DNA of 64,000 nt from a virus. Shown here in pieces: positions 47,729 through 56,910 of this stretch. The translations under genes and the position numbers were made by a program. Under the pieces are notes generated by a model that worked only from the letters and a program-made list of their open reading frames with translations, was not told where the DNA came from and did no database searches. Position 1 is the first letter of the stretch. Every line of letters starts with the position of its first letter. The stretch lies in the IMG/VR virus record IMGVR_UViG_3300047557_001098, positions 1-64,000 of that record. The stretch is one strand, 5' to 3'.

Positions 47729-48090
47729 TATAGACTTACTCCTGTGTATGGATCAACATTGTACGTTGCAGTTTTTGATAATTCTAGAATAAGTGTTCCA
47801 CCAGTCACAATTTCAATGACAATGCTTTGTGTATTATTATTTGCAAGCGTATGTCCATACTCATCAAAATCCATGCTACCACCGTTATGTAATGCTAACA
47901 ATGGAATACTGTTTCTAACAATACGAATATGCCCATTCGTTGACCATTTAAGATGGCGAATATCTGCTTCGGTAACAGTTTCGGTTGTTGCATTTGCTCT
48001 TAAATTATTAAGAGTAATCGTATATGTTCCAGCATCGACTGCTCGAACTATCGACGATCCTCTTAGGGTATTTGTAATTTCAAATGGCAT
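47728..48090 (-). CDS. Unknown structural protein between gp68 and gp21
   Basis: A 120-residue beta-rich protein (MPFEITNTLRGSSIVRAVDA...) with a middle strand GHIRIVRNSIPLLALHNGG and ending SKTATYNVDPYTG. The style resembles small head or fibre proteins of marine phages, perhaps a decoration protein. It overlaps the gp21 start by one base (TAATG-like) and follows gp68 by one base. No known domain. Confidence 0.65.
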   Translation of the reverse strand: MPFEITNTLRGSSIVRAVDAGTYTITLNNLRANATTETVTEADIRHLKWSTNGHIRIVRNSIPLLALHNGGSMDFDEYGHTLANNNTQSIVIEIVTGGTLILELSKTATYNVDPYTGVSL

Positions 48091-48091
48091 T

Positions 48092-48553
48092 TTATTTTAG
48101 TCCCATAGATTTACGACGGCGCATTGACATTTTTCTTTTTAACAATGTTCGTCTTAGTTTTGCTTTTCTTGTTGTTTTCCAAGAACGTTTTAATAAACGT
48201 GCTTTACGTAATCTTACTGTTGCTGGTATACGTTTAACTGTATTACCAGATATTCGATATCCTTTGATACCTGATTTGCGTACATTTTTTTGTACGATTA
48301 TTCTACCTTTTTTATTGCGACGAATGCGACGGCGTATCTTTGTAATGCGACCCATCTTAACAACATTAGGATTGCGTTTTTTAGCCGCCTCTTCTAGCAC
48401 ATCTTCATCGACTTCAATTTCTTCAAACATTTCATCGACAACATAAGGCTTTGCTTCTTCTAATCTTACAGAAGCAATGTCATCTAAACGTGCAAAGATT
48501 AACTCTTTGGCTTCGTCTAACTTATTCTGTAGAATTAAGTCTACAAAATTCAT
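48092..48553 (-). CDS. 68: Prohead core protein gp68-like
   Basis: The 153-residue protein opens MNFVDLILQNKLDEAKELIFARL, which is the helical start seen in gp68-like core proteins, followed by an acidic stretch (FEEIEVDEDVLEEAAKKRN) and a very basic tail of about 85 residues (R/K clusters such as TKIRRRIRRNKKGR and SMRRRKS). The basic tail suggests contact with DNA or the acidic core. It overlaps the upstream gene by 32 bases in another frame. Confidence 0.75.
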   Translation of the reverse strand: MNFVDLILQNKLDEAKELIFARLDDIASVRLEEAKPYVVDEMFEEIEVDEDVLEEAAKKRNPNVVKMGRITKIRRRIRRNKKGRIIVQKNVRKSGIKGYRISGNTVKRIPATVRLRKARLLKRSWKTTRKAKLRRTLLKRKMSMRRRKSMGLK

Positions 48554-49190
48554 TTAGTTTTCCAAAAGTGATTACAGATTCAGTTAGTTCTTGCCAAAAA
48601 ACTTCTTTACTTTCTTCATCTAACTTACTGTAAATGTTTATAATTTGTTGTTTTGTTTCTTCACTTAAAGACAATCTGTTACCATCATTTAATAATAGTT
48701 CTTCTGTTTGCAAAAACTCTTGCACATATTGTTCCGCTTGAACAACTGGATCAACAGCAGGACCATACGGTAAACTAAACACACGTTTTAATTTATCACT
48801 CCAATACATTGCAATACGTGTGCCATCTGGATATAATCTAACCGCTTTACGTTTGATTACTAATACAGCAGGTGGGTCTGGTAGCAATGGGTAAGCACTA
48901 CCCACACTGTCCATTTTCGCTTCGGTTAATTCTTCACGCACTGCTTGTCTTGCTTTACCATAAATCTGTTTACTTGAAACTAAATCTACCATGCGATTGA
49001 AAAGATTGCGAAGAATCTCACGGTCAGCATTGTTAAATACTGGCTTCTCTTCTCCCATCTTGTCTAAGATTTTATGAATACGTGCCAACTGTGCTTTGTT
49101 TGCAAGACCCGCACGTACAAGAGCGTCAAACTTTGAATAGTCCGACTTCTCTTCTTCTACGATAGATTTGAATTCTAGTAACGATTTCAT
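48522..49190 (-). CDS. Unknown head-module protein with targeting-like N-terminus
   Basis: A 222-residue helical protein between gp67 and gp68. It begins MKSLLEFKSIVEEEKSD, which has the MK...F..IxE pattern of a capsid-targeting peptide with possible gp21 cuts. The body has a two-helix pattern (YSKFDALVRAGLANKAQLARIHKIL) and a small beta part (PAVLVIKRKAVRLYPDGTRI). It overlaps gp67 by 4 bases and gp68 by 32. It is probably a minor core or internal protein; no homologue function is known to me. Confidence 0.65.
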   Translation of the reverse strand: MKSLLEFKSIVEEEKSDYSKFDALVRAGLANKAQLARIHKILDKMGEEKPVFNNADREILRNLFNRMVDLVSSKQIYGKARQAVREELTEAKMDSVGSAYPLLPDPPAVLVIKRKAVRLYPDGTRIAMYWSDKLKRVFSLPYGPAVDPVVQAEQYVQEFLQTEELLLNDGNRLSLSEETKQQIINIYSKLDEESKEVFWQELTESVITFGKLNEFCRLNSTE

Positions 49191-49393
49191 TCTTCAGTTA
49201 CTTCTTCGGCCTCTTGATTGTCTGTGTTTTCTTCAGACTCTTGCTCTTTCCCGCCAAAAAGAGTTGAAGCGATTTCTTGTTTGCGACCTTGGAGCGCATC
49301 GAACGCTTTCGCTGATAAAACATTTTCTATACCTTCTTTGGCTGCGGCACTATCACCAGCAGCAATATTGTTAATAACGTCTTGAATATCCAT
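49187..49393 (-). CDS. 67: Prohead core protein gp67-like
   Basis: A 68-residue protein (T4 gp67 80) with a helical N-terminus (MDIQDVINNIAAGDSAAAKE) and a strongly acidic end (EQESEENTDNQEAEEVTEE), as in gp67. Position after the portal gene agrees with T4 order. A CATAAATA late-promoter variant lies 26-33 bases before the start. Confidence 0.85.
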   Translation of the reverse strand: MDIQDVINNIAAGDSAAAKEGIENVLSAKAFDALQGRKQEIASTLFGGKEQESEENTDNQEAEEVTEE

Positions 49394-49404
49394 AATAACC
49401 TCTC

Positions 49405-51075
49405 TTATCTGCGTCTATTATTTATGCTGACCACTGACTTGTTTACCTCATCGTCAAGTTGAGGTGTCAGTGACTCAGGTTGTTCAGCATTCTCTACCGT
49501 GTTATCTTCTGGCTCTGCTTGTGGTGCAGCACCCTGTGGTGGTCCACCCAATACTGGTCCTTGCATGTCATCAGGTAAAGTATCCTTTTCTTTTTGAATC
49601 TCTTCTTGCATCGCTTCAATCTCTTCATCAGTCATCATGAGAATTTTGTTCATGACATAATTATTAGAGAAGTAACGACCGACAAATGGATCAACCATAC
49701 CAACCATTTGTAATCTGTTTTGTAGTAACTCTGCTTCACGCAATTCGGTAAAGTTGTTGTCTTTACGGAAGTCGTAGTAAATGTTTTCTTTGAACTCATC
49801 CCACTCTTCACGTGTACAGATGCCCTTGAGTGTCAATTGAATTCTCAATGCATCATCAAACACTTGTGAAAACTTATTACGCAAACGAATGACAAACTTG
49901 GCAAACTTCAGTTCATCACGTGTAACTTCTTGTGAACGACCAAGCCCTGCAAGTCCACCTTCTTGTGACTCAAGGCGTGAATAAGGTACATTTAGAGACT
50001 GAAGCAATTTCTTTTGGAAATACTTTACATCCTCTAGTTCACCAAGATTTTGTCCGGCTGGTAGAGTTGTAATCTCTGTACCTTTCCCTCCTTCACGGCG
50101 GGGTAACCAGAAATCTTCCAGCATAGACATGTGCTTACGCTCGTCACGAATCTCACCTGTGTTGGCATCGTAAACGAGTTTATTACGGTACTTAATCATG
50201 ATATCACGCAGATATTGTTCTGCTTTACCACGTGGTAAATTACCTACATCAATGTAAAATATGCGGCGTTCTGGCGCACGTGAAATACGATAGATAACAA
50301 TCGCATCTTCAATCATTCTAAGTTGATTGAGAGGTTTGATTGCTTTATGTAGATATGAAATAACAAATGTATTCTTGGCATCCATCAGACCAGAGTTCAC
50401 ATTAATAATTGAATCTGGTGCAATGCGGAGTCCTTGTCCTACATTTGCGGTAAATGTTTGTGTTGTTGTACCACGGTCATTATAAACGTAGTATTCAGCA
50501 ACCGACACAATGATCATTGCACCCGTTTTCGGGTCACGATCTTTTTTAATCTCACGTACTTTACGAATCTTACGTGGATCAATGTATCTAAGTTCTTGAA
50601 TACCAAGATTAGGTTGTTTGTCATTTACTACCACATGATAGAACATACGACCATCAATGTACCAACGCTTGAACAAATCGTCAGCCAAATTATTAAAGTT
50701 CAACATTCTTTGAACGTTGTTGAACTCTTCAATAATTTTTTTCTTGATTGACTCTGGTTGTTTTAGATTATCAAGAACGATGTCAACAACTCTGCCTTGA
50801 TCGTCGTGTGTGATGGCCTCATTGACAATCTCATCAATTGCCATCTGACATTCTGGATGATTGGACATCTCACGATACCTTGTGATAAGTTCAATCTCAT
50901 TACGAACTGAGCCTTCTAAGTCAACATAGGTACCGTAGTAAGCATTCTGTGTGACTGTAACTGCACCATCATCCAATTGTGCAGCAGAAGGCAGTGTAAA
51001 GGATGCCTGTTCGGGCTTCTCAGCCTTAACGACATCCCTTCCACCAAATGTGAAACCAAATAGTTTAATTGCCAT
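49405..51075 (-). CDS. 20: Portal protein gp20
   Basis: The dodecameric portal that nucleates the prohead and forms the DNA channel. The 556-residue protein (T4 524) has the family segments LITRYREMSNHPECQMAIDE, YIDPRKIRKVREIKK, RAPERRIFYIDVGNLPRGKA and RLRNKFSQVFDDAL. The C-terminus is rich in P, G and acidic residues. A hairpin-U tract separates it from gp19. Confidence 0.97.
   Translation of the reverse strand: MAIKLFGFTFGGRDVVKAEKPEQASFTLPSAAQLDDGAVTVTQNAYYGTYVDLEGSVRNEIELITRYREMSNHPECQMAIDEIVNEAITHDDQGRVVDIVLDNLKQPESIKKKIIEEFNNVQRMLNFNNLADDLFKRWYIDGRMFYHVVVNDKQPNLGIQELRYIDPRKIRKVREIKKDRDPKTGAMIIVSVAEYYVYNDRGTTTQTFTANVGQGLRIAPDSIINVNSGLMDAKNTFVISYLHKAIKPLNQLRMIEDAIVIYRISRAPERRIFYIDVGNLPRGKAEQYLRDIMIKYRNKLVYDANTGEIRDERKHMSMLEDFWLPRREGGKGTEITTLPAGQNLGELEDVKYFQKKLLQSLNVPYSRLESQEGGLAGLGRSQEVTRDELKFAKFVIRLRNKFSQVFDDALRIQLTLKGICTREEWDEFKENIYYDFRKDNNFTELREAELLQNRLQMVGMVDPFVGRYFSNNYVMNKILMMTDEEIEAMQEEIQKEKDTLPDDMQGPVLGGPPQGAAPQAEPEDNTVENAEQPESLTPQLDDEVNKSVVSINNRRR
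49419..49426 (-). promoter_or_regulatory. Late-promoter variant before gp67 (CATAAATA)
   Basis: One mismatch to TATAAATA, located in the 3' end of the gp20 gene. Start near 49413 and a 20-base leader with AGAGAGG before gp67. Confidence 0.45.
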
Positions 51076-51093
51076 TAAATATCATCCTAAATT

Positions 51094-51121
51094 AAAAAGT
51101 AAGGGTAAAACACCCTTACTC
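51094..51121 (-). terminator. Terminator after the tail-tube gene
   Basis: AGTAAGGGTG-TTTT-ACCCTTACT followed by TTTTT on the minus strand, immediately after the gp19 stop. A strong intrinsic terminator that would uncouple gp18-gp19 from gp20. Confidence 0.9.
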
Positions 51122-51667
51122 TTAGATCACACCATCTGCAACTGCTTCCCACCACTGGTAGGTCAGAGTTACAGAAAACTCTTCAATCGTATCATTTGAA
51201 CCCCAATCAACATCAATTGGAGTGATGTCAGTTGGGAATAGGCCAACAAATTTATATTTCTTGATTGGGTTACCAGATTTACCAAACTGTGTAACCTCAC
51301 CATTTTGAGTATATCCTAGAGGTGTAGTTGCCAATGGATTACGTACATTCAAATTATGACTGTTGATACCATTCATCCAACGCTCGAATGCATTACGTAC
51401 TACGAAATCTTCGTCGTTGATAATTGTTACTGTCCAGTCAGCAAATGTACGATTACCTACAAACTTTAATTCACGACCAAAGTATTGAACTGGCACAACG
51501 CCCAGAGTTGCCCCTGGAAGTTGTGCTGTCTTACACATGAACGTCATTTTTGTTTGTGCGTTTCCTGGTATTGAGAACGCAGGAAACGGCATTGATACCT
51601 CAAATAGATTTGGGCGGGCACCGTCACCTTGTAATTGTGAACGGAATTGATTTACGTTAAATGCCAT
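51122..51667 (-). CDS. 19: Tail-tube protein gp19
   Basis: Forms the inner tube of the contractile tail. The 181-residue protein (T4 163) has the tube-fold pattern: RPNLFEVSMPFPAFSI, KTAQLPGATLGVVPVQYFGRE, NDEDFVVRNAFERWMNGIN and TPLGYTQNGEVTQF. Preceded by AGGAG and a TTTAAATA variant promoter. Confidence 0.95.
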   Translation of the reverse strand: MAFNVNQFRSQLQGDGARPNLFEVSMPFPAFSIPGNAQTKMTFMCKTAQLPGATLGVVPVQYFGRELKFVGNRTFADWTVTIINDEDFVVRNAFERWMNGINSHNLNVRNPLATTPLGYTQNGEVTQFGKSGNPIKKYKFVGLFPTDITPIDVDWGSNDTIEEFSVTLTYQWWEAVADGVI

Positions 51668-51689
51668 TTAATTTTCTCCTGTTTCTCTT

Positions 51690-51697
51690 TATTTAAA
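51690..51697 (-). promoter_or_regulatory. Late-promoter variant before gp19 (TTTAAATA)
   Basis: One mismatch to TATAAATA, 23-30 bases before the gp19 start and overlapping the gp18 stop codon; the same variant precedes gp23. Confidence 0.4.
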
Positions 51698-53381
51698 CTG
51701 CGCCCACGACCTCATTGAAACTTACACCTGTACGTACTGCAACAAAGTTAAGTTGAATGAAGTTGATAGAACGAGCAGGTTTAATGTAAATGTCACCAAC
51801 AAATTCATTACGGTCAATAATTTCTGCTGTGTTGTTTGTTTCATCGCAGACTACACGGAAGTCAGTGATACCACGACGACCTTGAACATCACGCAGGAAT
51901 GGTTCTACTAATGCAACAAACTGAGCACGTGTAAACTGATCATTGAATTCGAACAGTGAGAAACGAGCAGCACGTGCAATTGCTTTTTCAAGTGTAATGA
52001 ACAAACGACGAACGTTGATACGATCAAATGCACTTGGTTTTGCTAACAGAGTTTTGTCTCCAAAAAGAACTGTGCCTTCACCTGGGAACGATACAACAGG
52101 GTTAACACCTTTTGTATAAAGAGTATCACGTTCTGCCTTAGTAGGATTCCATGCCAGCTTGATTACGTTTTTAATTTGACCACGATTCATACCACCTGGT
52201 GAGAACCAAGGATCATTTTGTGTATCGGTGCGTACACACAAACCAGCAATATCACCGTTCAGAGGAACCCAACGATATACGTCTTTGTATTTGTCATACT
52301 GATATTTGTAACCAGAATCCATTACGGCATATGATGACTTCGTAATTGTGTCACTGAAATTTGAAATCGATGATGCTTCGTTTCCTGCATTGTCTACGCA
52401 GTTTGATTTTTCTGGTGAAAGAAAAACAACACAATCTTTACGAGTTTCAGCAATGTTACTGATCACATAGTCGGCAACAGTTTCATTACCAGTTCCAGTT
52501 ACACAAAGTGAAATGTCAACTGCTTCTGTATTTTTGAATAAATCCCAACCAGATGTAATCTGTGATGAACCCACGATACCATCTGAACCAGAACCAAACG
52601 AATAAACAACGTTCGCTGTGGTTATTTTAAATGCTGTAGCATTTGCAGTTGAACCCCATGCTGTACCAGAACTTAGGTTTGCTGTTGCTGGATGTGCAAC
52701 CCACCATACATACTTTGATTTTTTATTGATAACATCTTTATAGTAATTTGAGTTACCAGTATCATCTTTTGCATCGGATGCTTTTGAAACAAATGCATAT
52801 TTTTCTAACACTGTACCTGCTGTGCCTGACCACAAACCATCTTCGTCAACAACAACAATGTGAACTTCGTCATTTGCACCACCTTTATTTGAAACATATG
52901 TTGATGTTCCAGTGTTTGCAGTGAATTGTGTACGATATGGCCATGTACCAAACGTTCCAAGATCGGCCACAGAAATTTTTAGAGAGTTACCTAAAGCGCC
53001 AGGCCAACGAGCAACCCATCCACCCCATGCGCCATCTGTATAACCGGTATGATTATCGTAATAGTCATCTTCATTTTTGATAACCAAGCCAGTTCCGTTT
53101 GCTGAAGAGTTTATGCCTGTGCTTGGTACGGCACGAACGACTTTAATATTGTTGCCATATGCTAGGAAGTTCGCAGCAGAGAACCAATATTCATAATTAT
53201 TTTCGTCTGGTTTGCCGAATGTGTCCACAAGTCGAACTTCATCGGAAATAGTTGTTACAACACCACATGGTCCCCAATTAAAAGGTCCTACGAAAGCGCC
53301 AGTAGAAGTGGCAACTGAAGGAATAACTGTAGTCAGATCGATCTCTGATACATTCACTCCAGGTGATAATTGAAATGCCAT
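51693..53381 (-). CDS. 18: Tail-sheath protein gp18
   Basis: The contractile sheath. The 562-residue protein (T4 659) begins MAFQLSPGVNVSEIDLTTVIP and ends with the conserved sheath domain: KAIARAARFSLFEFNDQFTR, DVQGRRGITDFRVVCDETNN and YIKPARSINFIQLNF. The central variable domain is shorter than T4. A CTAAATA late-type box lies 45-51 bases upstream. Confidence 0.97.
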   Translation of the reverse strand: MAFQLSPGVNVSEIDLTTVIPSVATSTGAFVGPFNWGPCGVVTTISDEVRLVDTFGKPDENNYEYWFSAANFLAYGNNIKVVRAVPSTGINSSANGTGLVIKNEDDYYDNHTGYTDGAWGGWVARWPGALGNSLKISVADLGTFGTWPYRTQFTANTGTSTYVSNKGGANDEVHIVVVDEDGLWSGTAGTVLEKYAFVSKASDAKDDTGNSNYYKDVINKKSKYVWWVAHPATANLSSGTAWGSTANATAFKITTANVVYSFGSGSDGIVGSSQITSGWDLFKNTEAVDISLCVTGTGNETVADYVISNIAETRKDCVVFLSPEKSNCVDNAGNEASSISNFSDTITKSSYAVMDSGYKYQYDKYKDVYRWVPLNGDIAGLCVRTDTQNDPWFSPGGMNRGQIKNVIKLAWNPTKAERDTLYTKGVNPVVSFPGEGTVLFGDKTLLAKPSAFDRINVRRLFITLEKAIARAARFSLFEFNDQFTRAQFVALVEPFLRDVQGRRGITDFRVVCDETNNTAEIIDRNEFVGDIYIKPARSINFIQLNFVAVRTGVSFNEVVGAV

Positions 53382-53425
53382 TGGATTTCTCCTTTTATTG
53401 TTGGGTCAATTTTCTTTTTATTGTC

Positions 53426-53432
53426 TATTTAG
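53426..53432 (-). promoter_or_regulatory. Late-promoter-like box before gp18 (CTAAATA)
   Basis: CTAAATA after the gp17 stop and 45-51 bases before the gp18 start. The same heptamer occurs before the genes at 720 and 62843. Confidence 0.5.
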
Positions 53433-53436
53433 TTTT

Positions 53437-55068
53437 TTACAAACTTGATGATAAATAGCCCGCTGGCGGCTCCCACATATCTCCATCTTCCACCTCAACT
53501 TCCCTACGCAATCCATCTTCAATAAAGCCAAATGGTAGCATATTTTCTTCACCCAACATCTGTTGTTCTTCTAACATAATTTTACGAATATCAATTCTTG
53601 TCTCATCTTTGAAGAAAGTCTGTGCTGTCAGCCATGCGTAGAGCACCAGACCCATGACGATATCATCATTATTGCCTTCTTCGGCAGCATAAGTGTCTTT
53701 AGTTCTGACAAAAGTATTCAGTTCGGCAATGGTATTAAAGTCACGAATAATTAATTTGTCGTTTTCTACCAACGTTTTTAGGTTGGCACAACCAATTTTC
53801 TTGACAGATTTGGTTGTCTTTACACCAAAAGCCACCGAGCGTTTGAAACCAGCAGAGATACTCTGACCTTTGATATGATGATGTTCCAACTTATAGATGT
53901 TCTCATACTCTAAATCATAGTGTAAAATGTCTACCACTTGCTGACCAACGTTGTTAGTTTCAATAAGCACATAGGCTTGATTATATCGATTGGCTAAAGA
54001 GTATATTACTGTTGGTAAAAATAACAAAGGTAGCTTATTATTACGATAAACAGCAACTTGTTTATAAGGTGCTTCAGTAGCATCAACCACATTAATGGTA
54101 TGATAATCCAAAGCAACACCTTCGGCACAGTCTACTGTGGCAATATAGATACGCCCTGGGCGTGCATCTTCATAGATAAAGAGGTGACCATCATCTTCAA
54201 TTCGCATTGGATCATTGAATGCAAGTGAACGCAATTTAGAACCTGAGATGAGCGTTGCGGCTGAGCCAATAAACTCAGTCTCAAACTCTTGACGAAACTG
54301 CTCTTCGGAGGTATTTCGTATTGTCTCTTCTTTCCATGTTTGATCACGACCCGGTACTTGTGACCAGTGAACTTCAAGCGTCTTGTAAAGAGAACGATTT
54401 TCAATAGCATCCATCCACATTTTATAGAATAGATTCAAGCCATTTGGTGTAGAAACAATAATAACTTTTGTTGTTTTACCTGATGAGATAACGGGGTAAG
54501 TAGAAGTAAAAAAGTCTACTGCCATGTTATGTGGCACGAATGCAAACTCATCAAGAAAGATTAGATTGTACGTGCCACCTCGAACTCCAGAATTTGATGT
54601 TGCATATGCATAAATTTTAGAACCATTTTCCAATTCAATTGAACGTTTGTTCCAATTAATAATACCTTGTTGAAGCCAATGTGGAAGATATTCATATGCC
54701 TTTTGAATCTTTGCTAGAATATCTTGTGCAAGTTGAAGTTTGTTTGCAAGAATACCGATCACAAACTCTTCATTGAACAATGCACACCATAACATGTAAC
54801 CGACAGTAGTGGTTGTCTTACCAACCTGTCGTGGCATTTTTGCAATGCAGAAACGATTTTCGTGAAACGTTTTGACCATATCTTCTTGAAAGCCCCACAT
54901 TTCAAACGGGACTAGTCCACGGTCAACGTTGACAATCTTTACGTAATTGCGAATAAAGTATACCGGATCTTCGGCACACTTTGCAAATTCTTTTACTTGA
55001 TCTTCTGTGAGGGATAATTCAACACCAACTCTTTTTAGTCTTGCATTACCAAGATATCCGTCATCCAT
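53437..55068 (-). CDS. 17: Large terminase gp17
   Basis: The packaging ATPase-nuclease. The 543-residue protein (T4 610) has Walker A CIAKMPRQVGKTTTTVGY near residues 77-94, Walker B NLIFLDEFAFVPHN, motif III VIIVSTPNG and the RNase H-like nuclease with IATVDCAEGVALDYH, VLIETNNVGQ and NNDDIVMGLVLYAW. Complete. Confidence 0.97.
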   Translation of the reverse strand: MDDGYLGNARLKRVGVELSLTEDQVKEFAKCAEDPVYFIRNYVKIVNVDRGLVPFEMWGFQEDMVKTFHENRFCIAKMPRQVGKTTTTVGYMLWCALFNEEFVIGILANKLQLAQDILAKIQKAYEYLPHWLQQGIINWNKRSIELENGSKIYAYATSNSGVRGGTYNLIFLDEFAFVPHNMAVDFFTSTYPVISSGKTTKVIIVSTPNGLNLFYKMWMDAIENRSLYKTLEVHWSQVPGRDQTWKEETIRNTSEEQFRQEFETEFIGSAATLISGSKLRSLAFNDPMRIEDDGHLFIYEDARPGRIYIATVDCAEGVALDYHTINVVDATEAPYKQVAVYRNNKLPLLFLPTVIYSLANRYNQAYVLIETNNVGQQVVDILHYDLEYENIYKLEHHHIKGQSISAGFKRSVAFGVKTTKSVKKIGCANLKTLVENDKLIIRDFNTIAELNTFVRTKDTYAAEEGNNDDIVMGLVLYAWLTAQTFFKDETRIDIRKIMLEEQQMLGEENMLPFGFIEDGLRREVEVEDGDMWEPPAGYLSSSL

Positions 55069-55071
55069 ATT

Positions 55072-55506
55072 TTATTTTGTAAAACTCTTTAGCATCCAGC
55101 CATGCTTTTGATGTGCATCAAGAATGTCTTGTAAAAAGTTACCAACAGCAGGTTCATCTGCTGCATCTGCAATTGCAATACCTGCACGTAATTCCATAAT
55201 GTATTTGTCGTTATCTTGAGCAAGTTCGGACATCATAACAAGAGGTGACGGTATAGCAACGATGTCTTGTACTTTAGAAAGTTCCATCATTCGTGCAAGT
55301 GTTGTCGGTGCATAAGAACCTAATGCACGAATATGTTCGGCAATAGAATCTGTTTGATCGAACACAGAATCATAGAAGTCGCCTAAGAATCCGTGATATT
55401 GTGCAAAGTCTGGTCCTTCCACATTCCAGTGAAAAGTATGTGCCTTGAAATACAAACCGAAGTTTGTTCCCAAAATCACTTTCATTTGTTCGATTAATTG
55501 TTCCAT
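55072..55506 (-). CDS. Dps-like ferritin
   Basis: A 144-residue protein of the Dps (DNA-protection during starvation) family, which stores iron using H2O2 and protects DNA. The ferroxidase set is complete with correct spacing: H26, H38, D53 and E57, in KAHTFHWNVEGPDFAQYH and DQTDSIAEH. The length is near the minimum for Dps with no DNA-binding N-terminal tail. It is inserted between gp16 and gp17, which are adjacent in T4. An AATAAATA box lies 5 bases before the ATG. It may act on host iron or on the packaged genome; late expression is likely. Confidence 0.92.
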   Translation of the reverse strand: MEQLIEQMKVILGTNFGLYFKAHTFHWNVEGPDFAQYHGFLGDFYDSVFDQTDSIAEHIRALGSYAPTTLARMMELSKVQDIVAIPSPLVMMSELAQDNDKYIMELRAGIAIADAADEPAVGNFLQDILDAHQKHGWMLKSFTK

Positions 55507-55510
55507 AGTC

Positions 55511-55912
55511 TTATTTATTTGATTTAATCATTTTTAAAAGTTCGGTTGTGGAGCCAACAAACACTGCTTTATCTATGTTGACTCCTTTTGTGGATTCAGA
55601 TTGGGGTGCAAGCTCTCTTTTTCTTTTCTGAAGTTCCAACAAATCTTTATTCATCTCAGCCAAATTCTTCATCATTGTGGCTAAGACTTCATATGCTCTT
55701 GGTGATTCCGATTGATTAGCAACAGATGCTAATTCACCTAATGCTTTGTTACCATTGTTGATTAACTCACGCATATTGGTACGTGCAAACTCAGCATCAG
55801 CATCAATCTGATTTACGTTATTATCAATAACAACAGGCAAAGTTTCTACAGTTTGTTCCTGTATAGGTTCAACGTCAAAGATTTCAGACAAATTTTTATT
55901 TAATTTTTTCAT
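55511..55912 (-). CDS. 16: Small terminase gp16
   Basis: The regulatory subunit of the packaging motor. The 133-residue protein (T4 164) has FARTNMRELINNGNKALGEL and SPRAYEVLATMMKNLAEMNK, two helices that form the central coiled coil in gp16, followed by a short tail (NIDKAVFVGSTTELLKMIK). It starts in an ATGA overlap with gp15. The Dps gene separates it from gp17. Confidence 0.88.
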   Translation of the reverse strand: MKKLNKNLSEIFDVEPIQEQTVETLPVVIDNNVNQIDADAEFARTNMRELINNGNKALGELASVANQSESPRAYEVLATMMKNLAEMNKDLLELQKRKRELAPQSESTKGVNIDKAVFVGSTTELLKMIKSNK

Positions 55913-56910
55913 GATAATGTATCAGGCCACTCTTTAATTGTTTCAATGTAGCCATAGTTAGTGTTTGGTAATGCTGTATTTGGCGTAGGCTCGGTAATAA
56001 CGGCAGTAGCGTTGACAGAGTTGATGTCAAGAGTTGCAACGTTATAAGAAGCCCCTGAGTAATCGCCTGTAAGTGTGTAACCTTTTTCGATATATTTGTT
56101 GCCACCAGTAACAACAAGTGTACCGGTTGCTGTGTTACTAAAGTATTCTACAGTACCAATAAACCCATTTGCAGTATCACGAACTGTTTCACCTGTCGTA
56201 AATACGTTATTACCATTTGCATAATCAACGTAAATTTTTTGTAGTTCTTTAGATGTGAGGTCAATATTAAGATTAGTATTGGCTTGATTAATAATCTTGC
56301 CAGACTTAACAGGTGGCCAGATGAAACTCTTGGCTGTAAAATTTAAATCCCACAAAATAATTCTTGTTGTACCATCAGACATACCACCTTCATACTCAAC
56401 TGTAGACGCAACAGAATTAAGTATGATAGGCACAGTGTATTTTTGACCCATCGACGGAATAAAATCTACGACCACACTAAAATCTGGTGTGAAAAATGGT
56501 AGAATCTGTTCTAATATCTGTGTGCCATCTTCTGTATTACGTACATAGATTGACAAACTAAACTCAAAGTTATAAGGTACAGGAAGAAACTGTGTTGCTA
56601 TCCCGGTGTTTGTTCCTGATGCAAAATTTTGTAAAGTAGAAATTTGTTTTCGGCTCACATCATATTCAAGACTGTCAAGATTGAATGACATTCTTGGTAT
56701 CACAGAGTTGACTGACTTGATAAGATTAGGATCAGATGTAATCTGTGTCAGATATCTTTCTTTCGGGCCATATGAAAGAGGTACTTTTAATTTTTCTTTT
56801 GGCACACCAGATTGTGTATAACGAACAATCTCAAGATCATTAAACAATGTACCAAACACCACAACCATTTTACGAATCGTGCGATGATAAAACTGAGCAT
56901 TACCTAACAT
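55909..56910 (-). CDS. 15: Tail-sheath stabiliser gp15
   Basis: Caps the tail terminator region. The 333-residue protein (T4 272) begins MLGNAQFYHRTIRKMVVVFG and includes RYTQSGVPKEKLKVPLSYGP and ILPFFTPDFSVVVDFIP, all family features. It is longer than T4 gp15 owing to a beta-rich C-terminal part (about 240-310) with FTTGETVRDTANGFIGTVEY. The start at 56910 overlaps the gp14 stop. Confidence 0.93.
   Translation of the reverse strand: MLGNAQFYHRTIRKMVVVFGTLFNDLEIVRYTQSGVPKEKLKVPLSYGPKERYLTQITSDPNLIKSVNSVIPRMSFNLDSLEYDVSRKQISTLQNFASGTNTGIATQFLPVPYNFEFSLSIYVRNTEDGTQILEQILPFFTPDFSVVVDFIPSMGQKYTVPIILNSVASTVEYEGGMSDGTTRIILWDLNFTAKSFIWPPVKSGKIINQANTNLNIDLTSKELQKIYVDYANGNNVFTTGETVRDTANGFIGTVEYFSNTATGTLVVTGGNKYIEKGYTLTGDYSGASYNVATLDINSVNATAVITEPTPNTALPNTNYGYIETIKEWPDTLS

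Noticed and set aside
55512-55519. AATAAATA as a late promoter for the Dps gene
   Set aside because: One mismatch, and it is fully explained by the last codons (Lys-Ser-Asn-Lys-stop) of gp16. I mention it only as a parallel to 44505.
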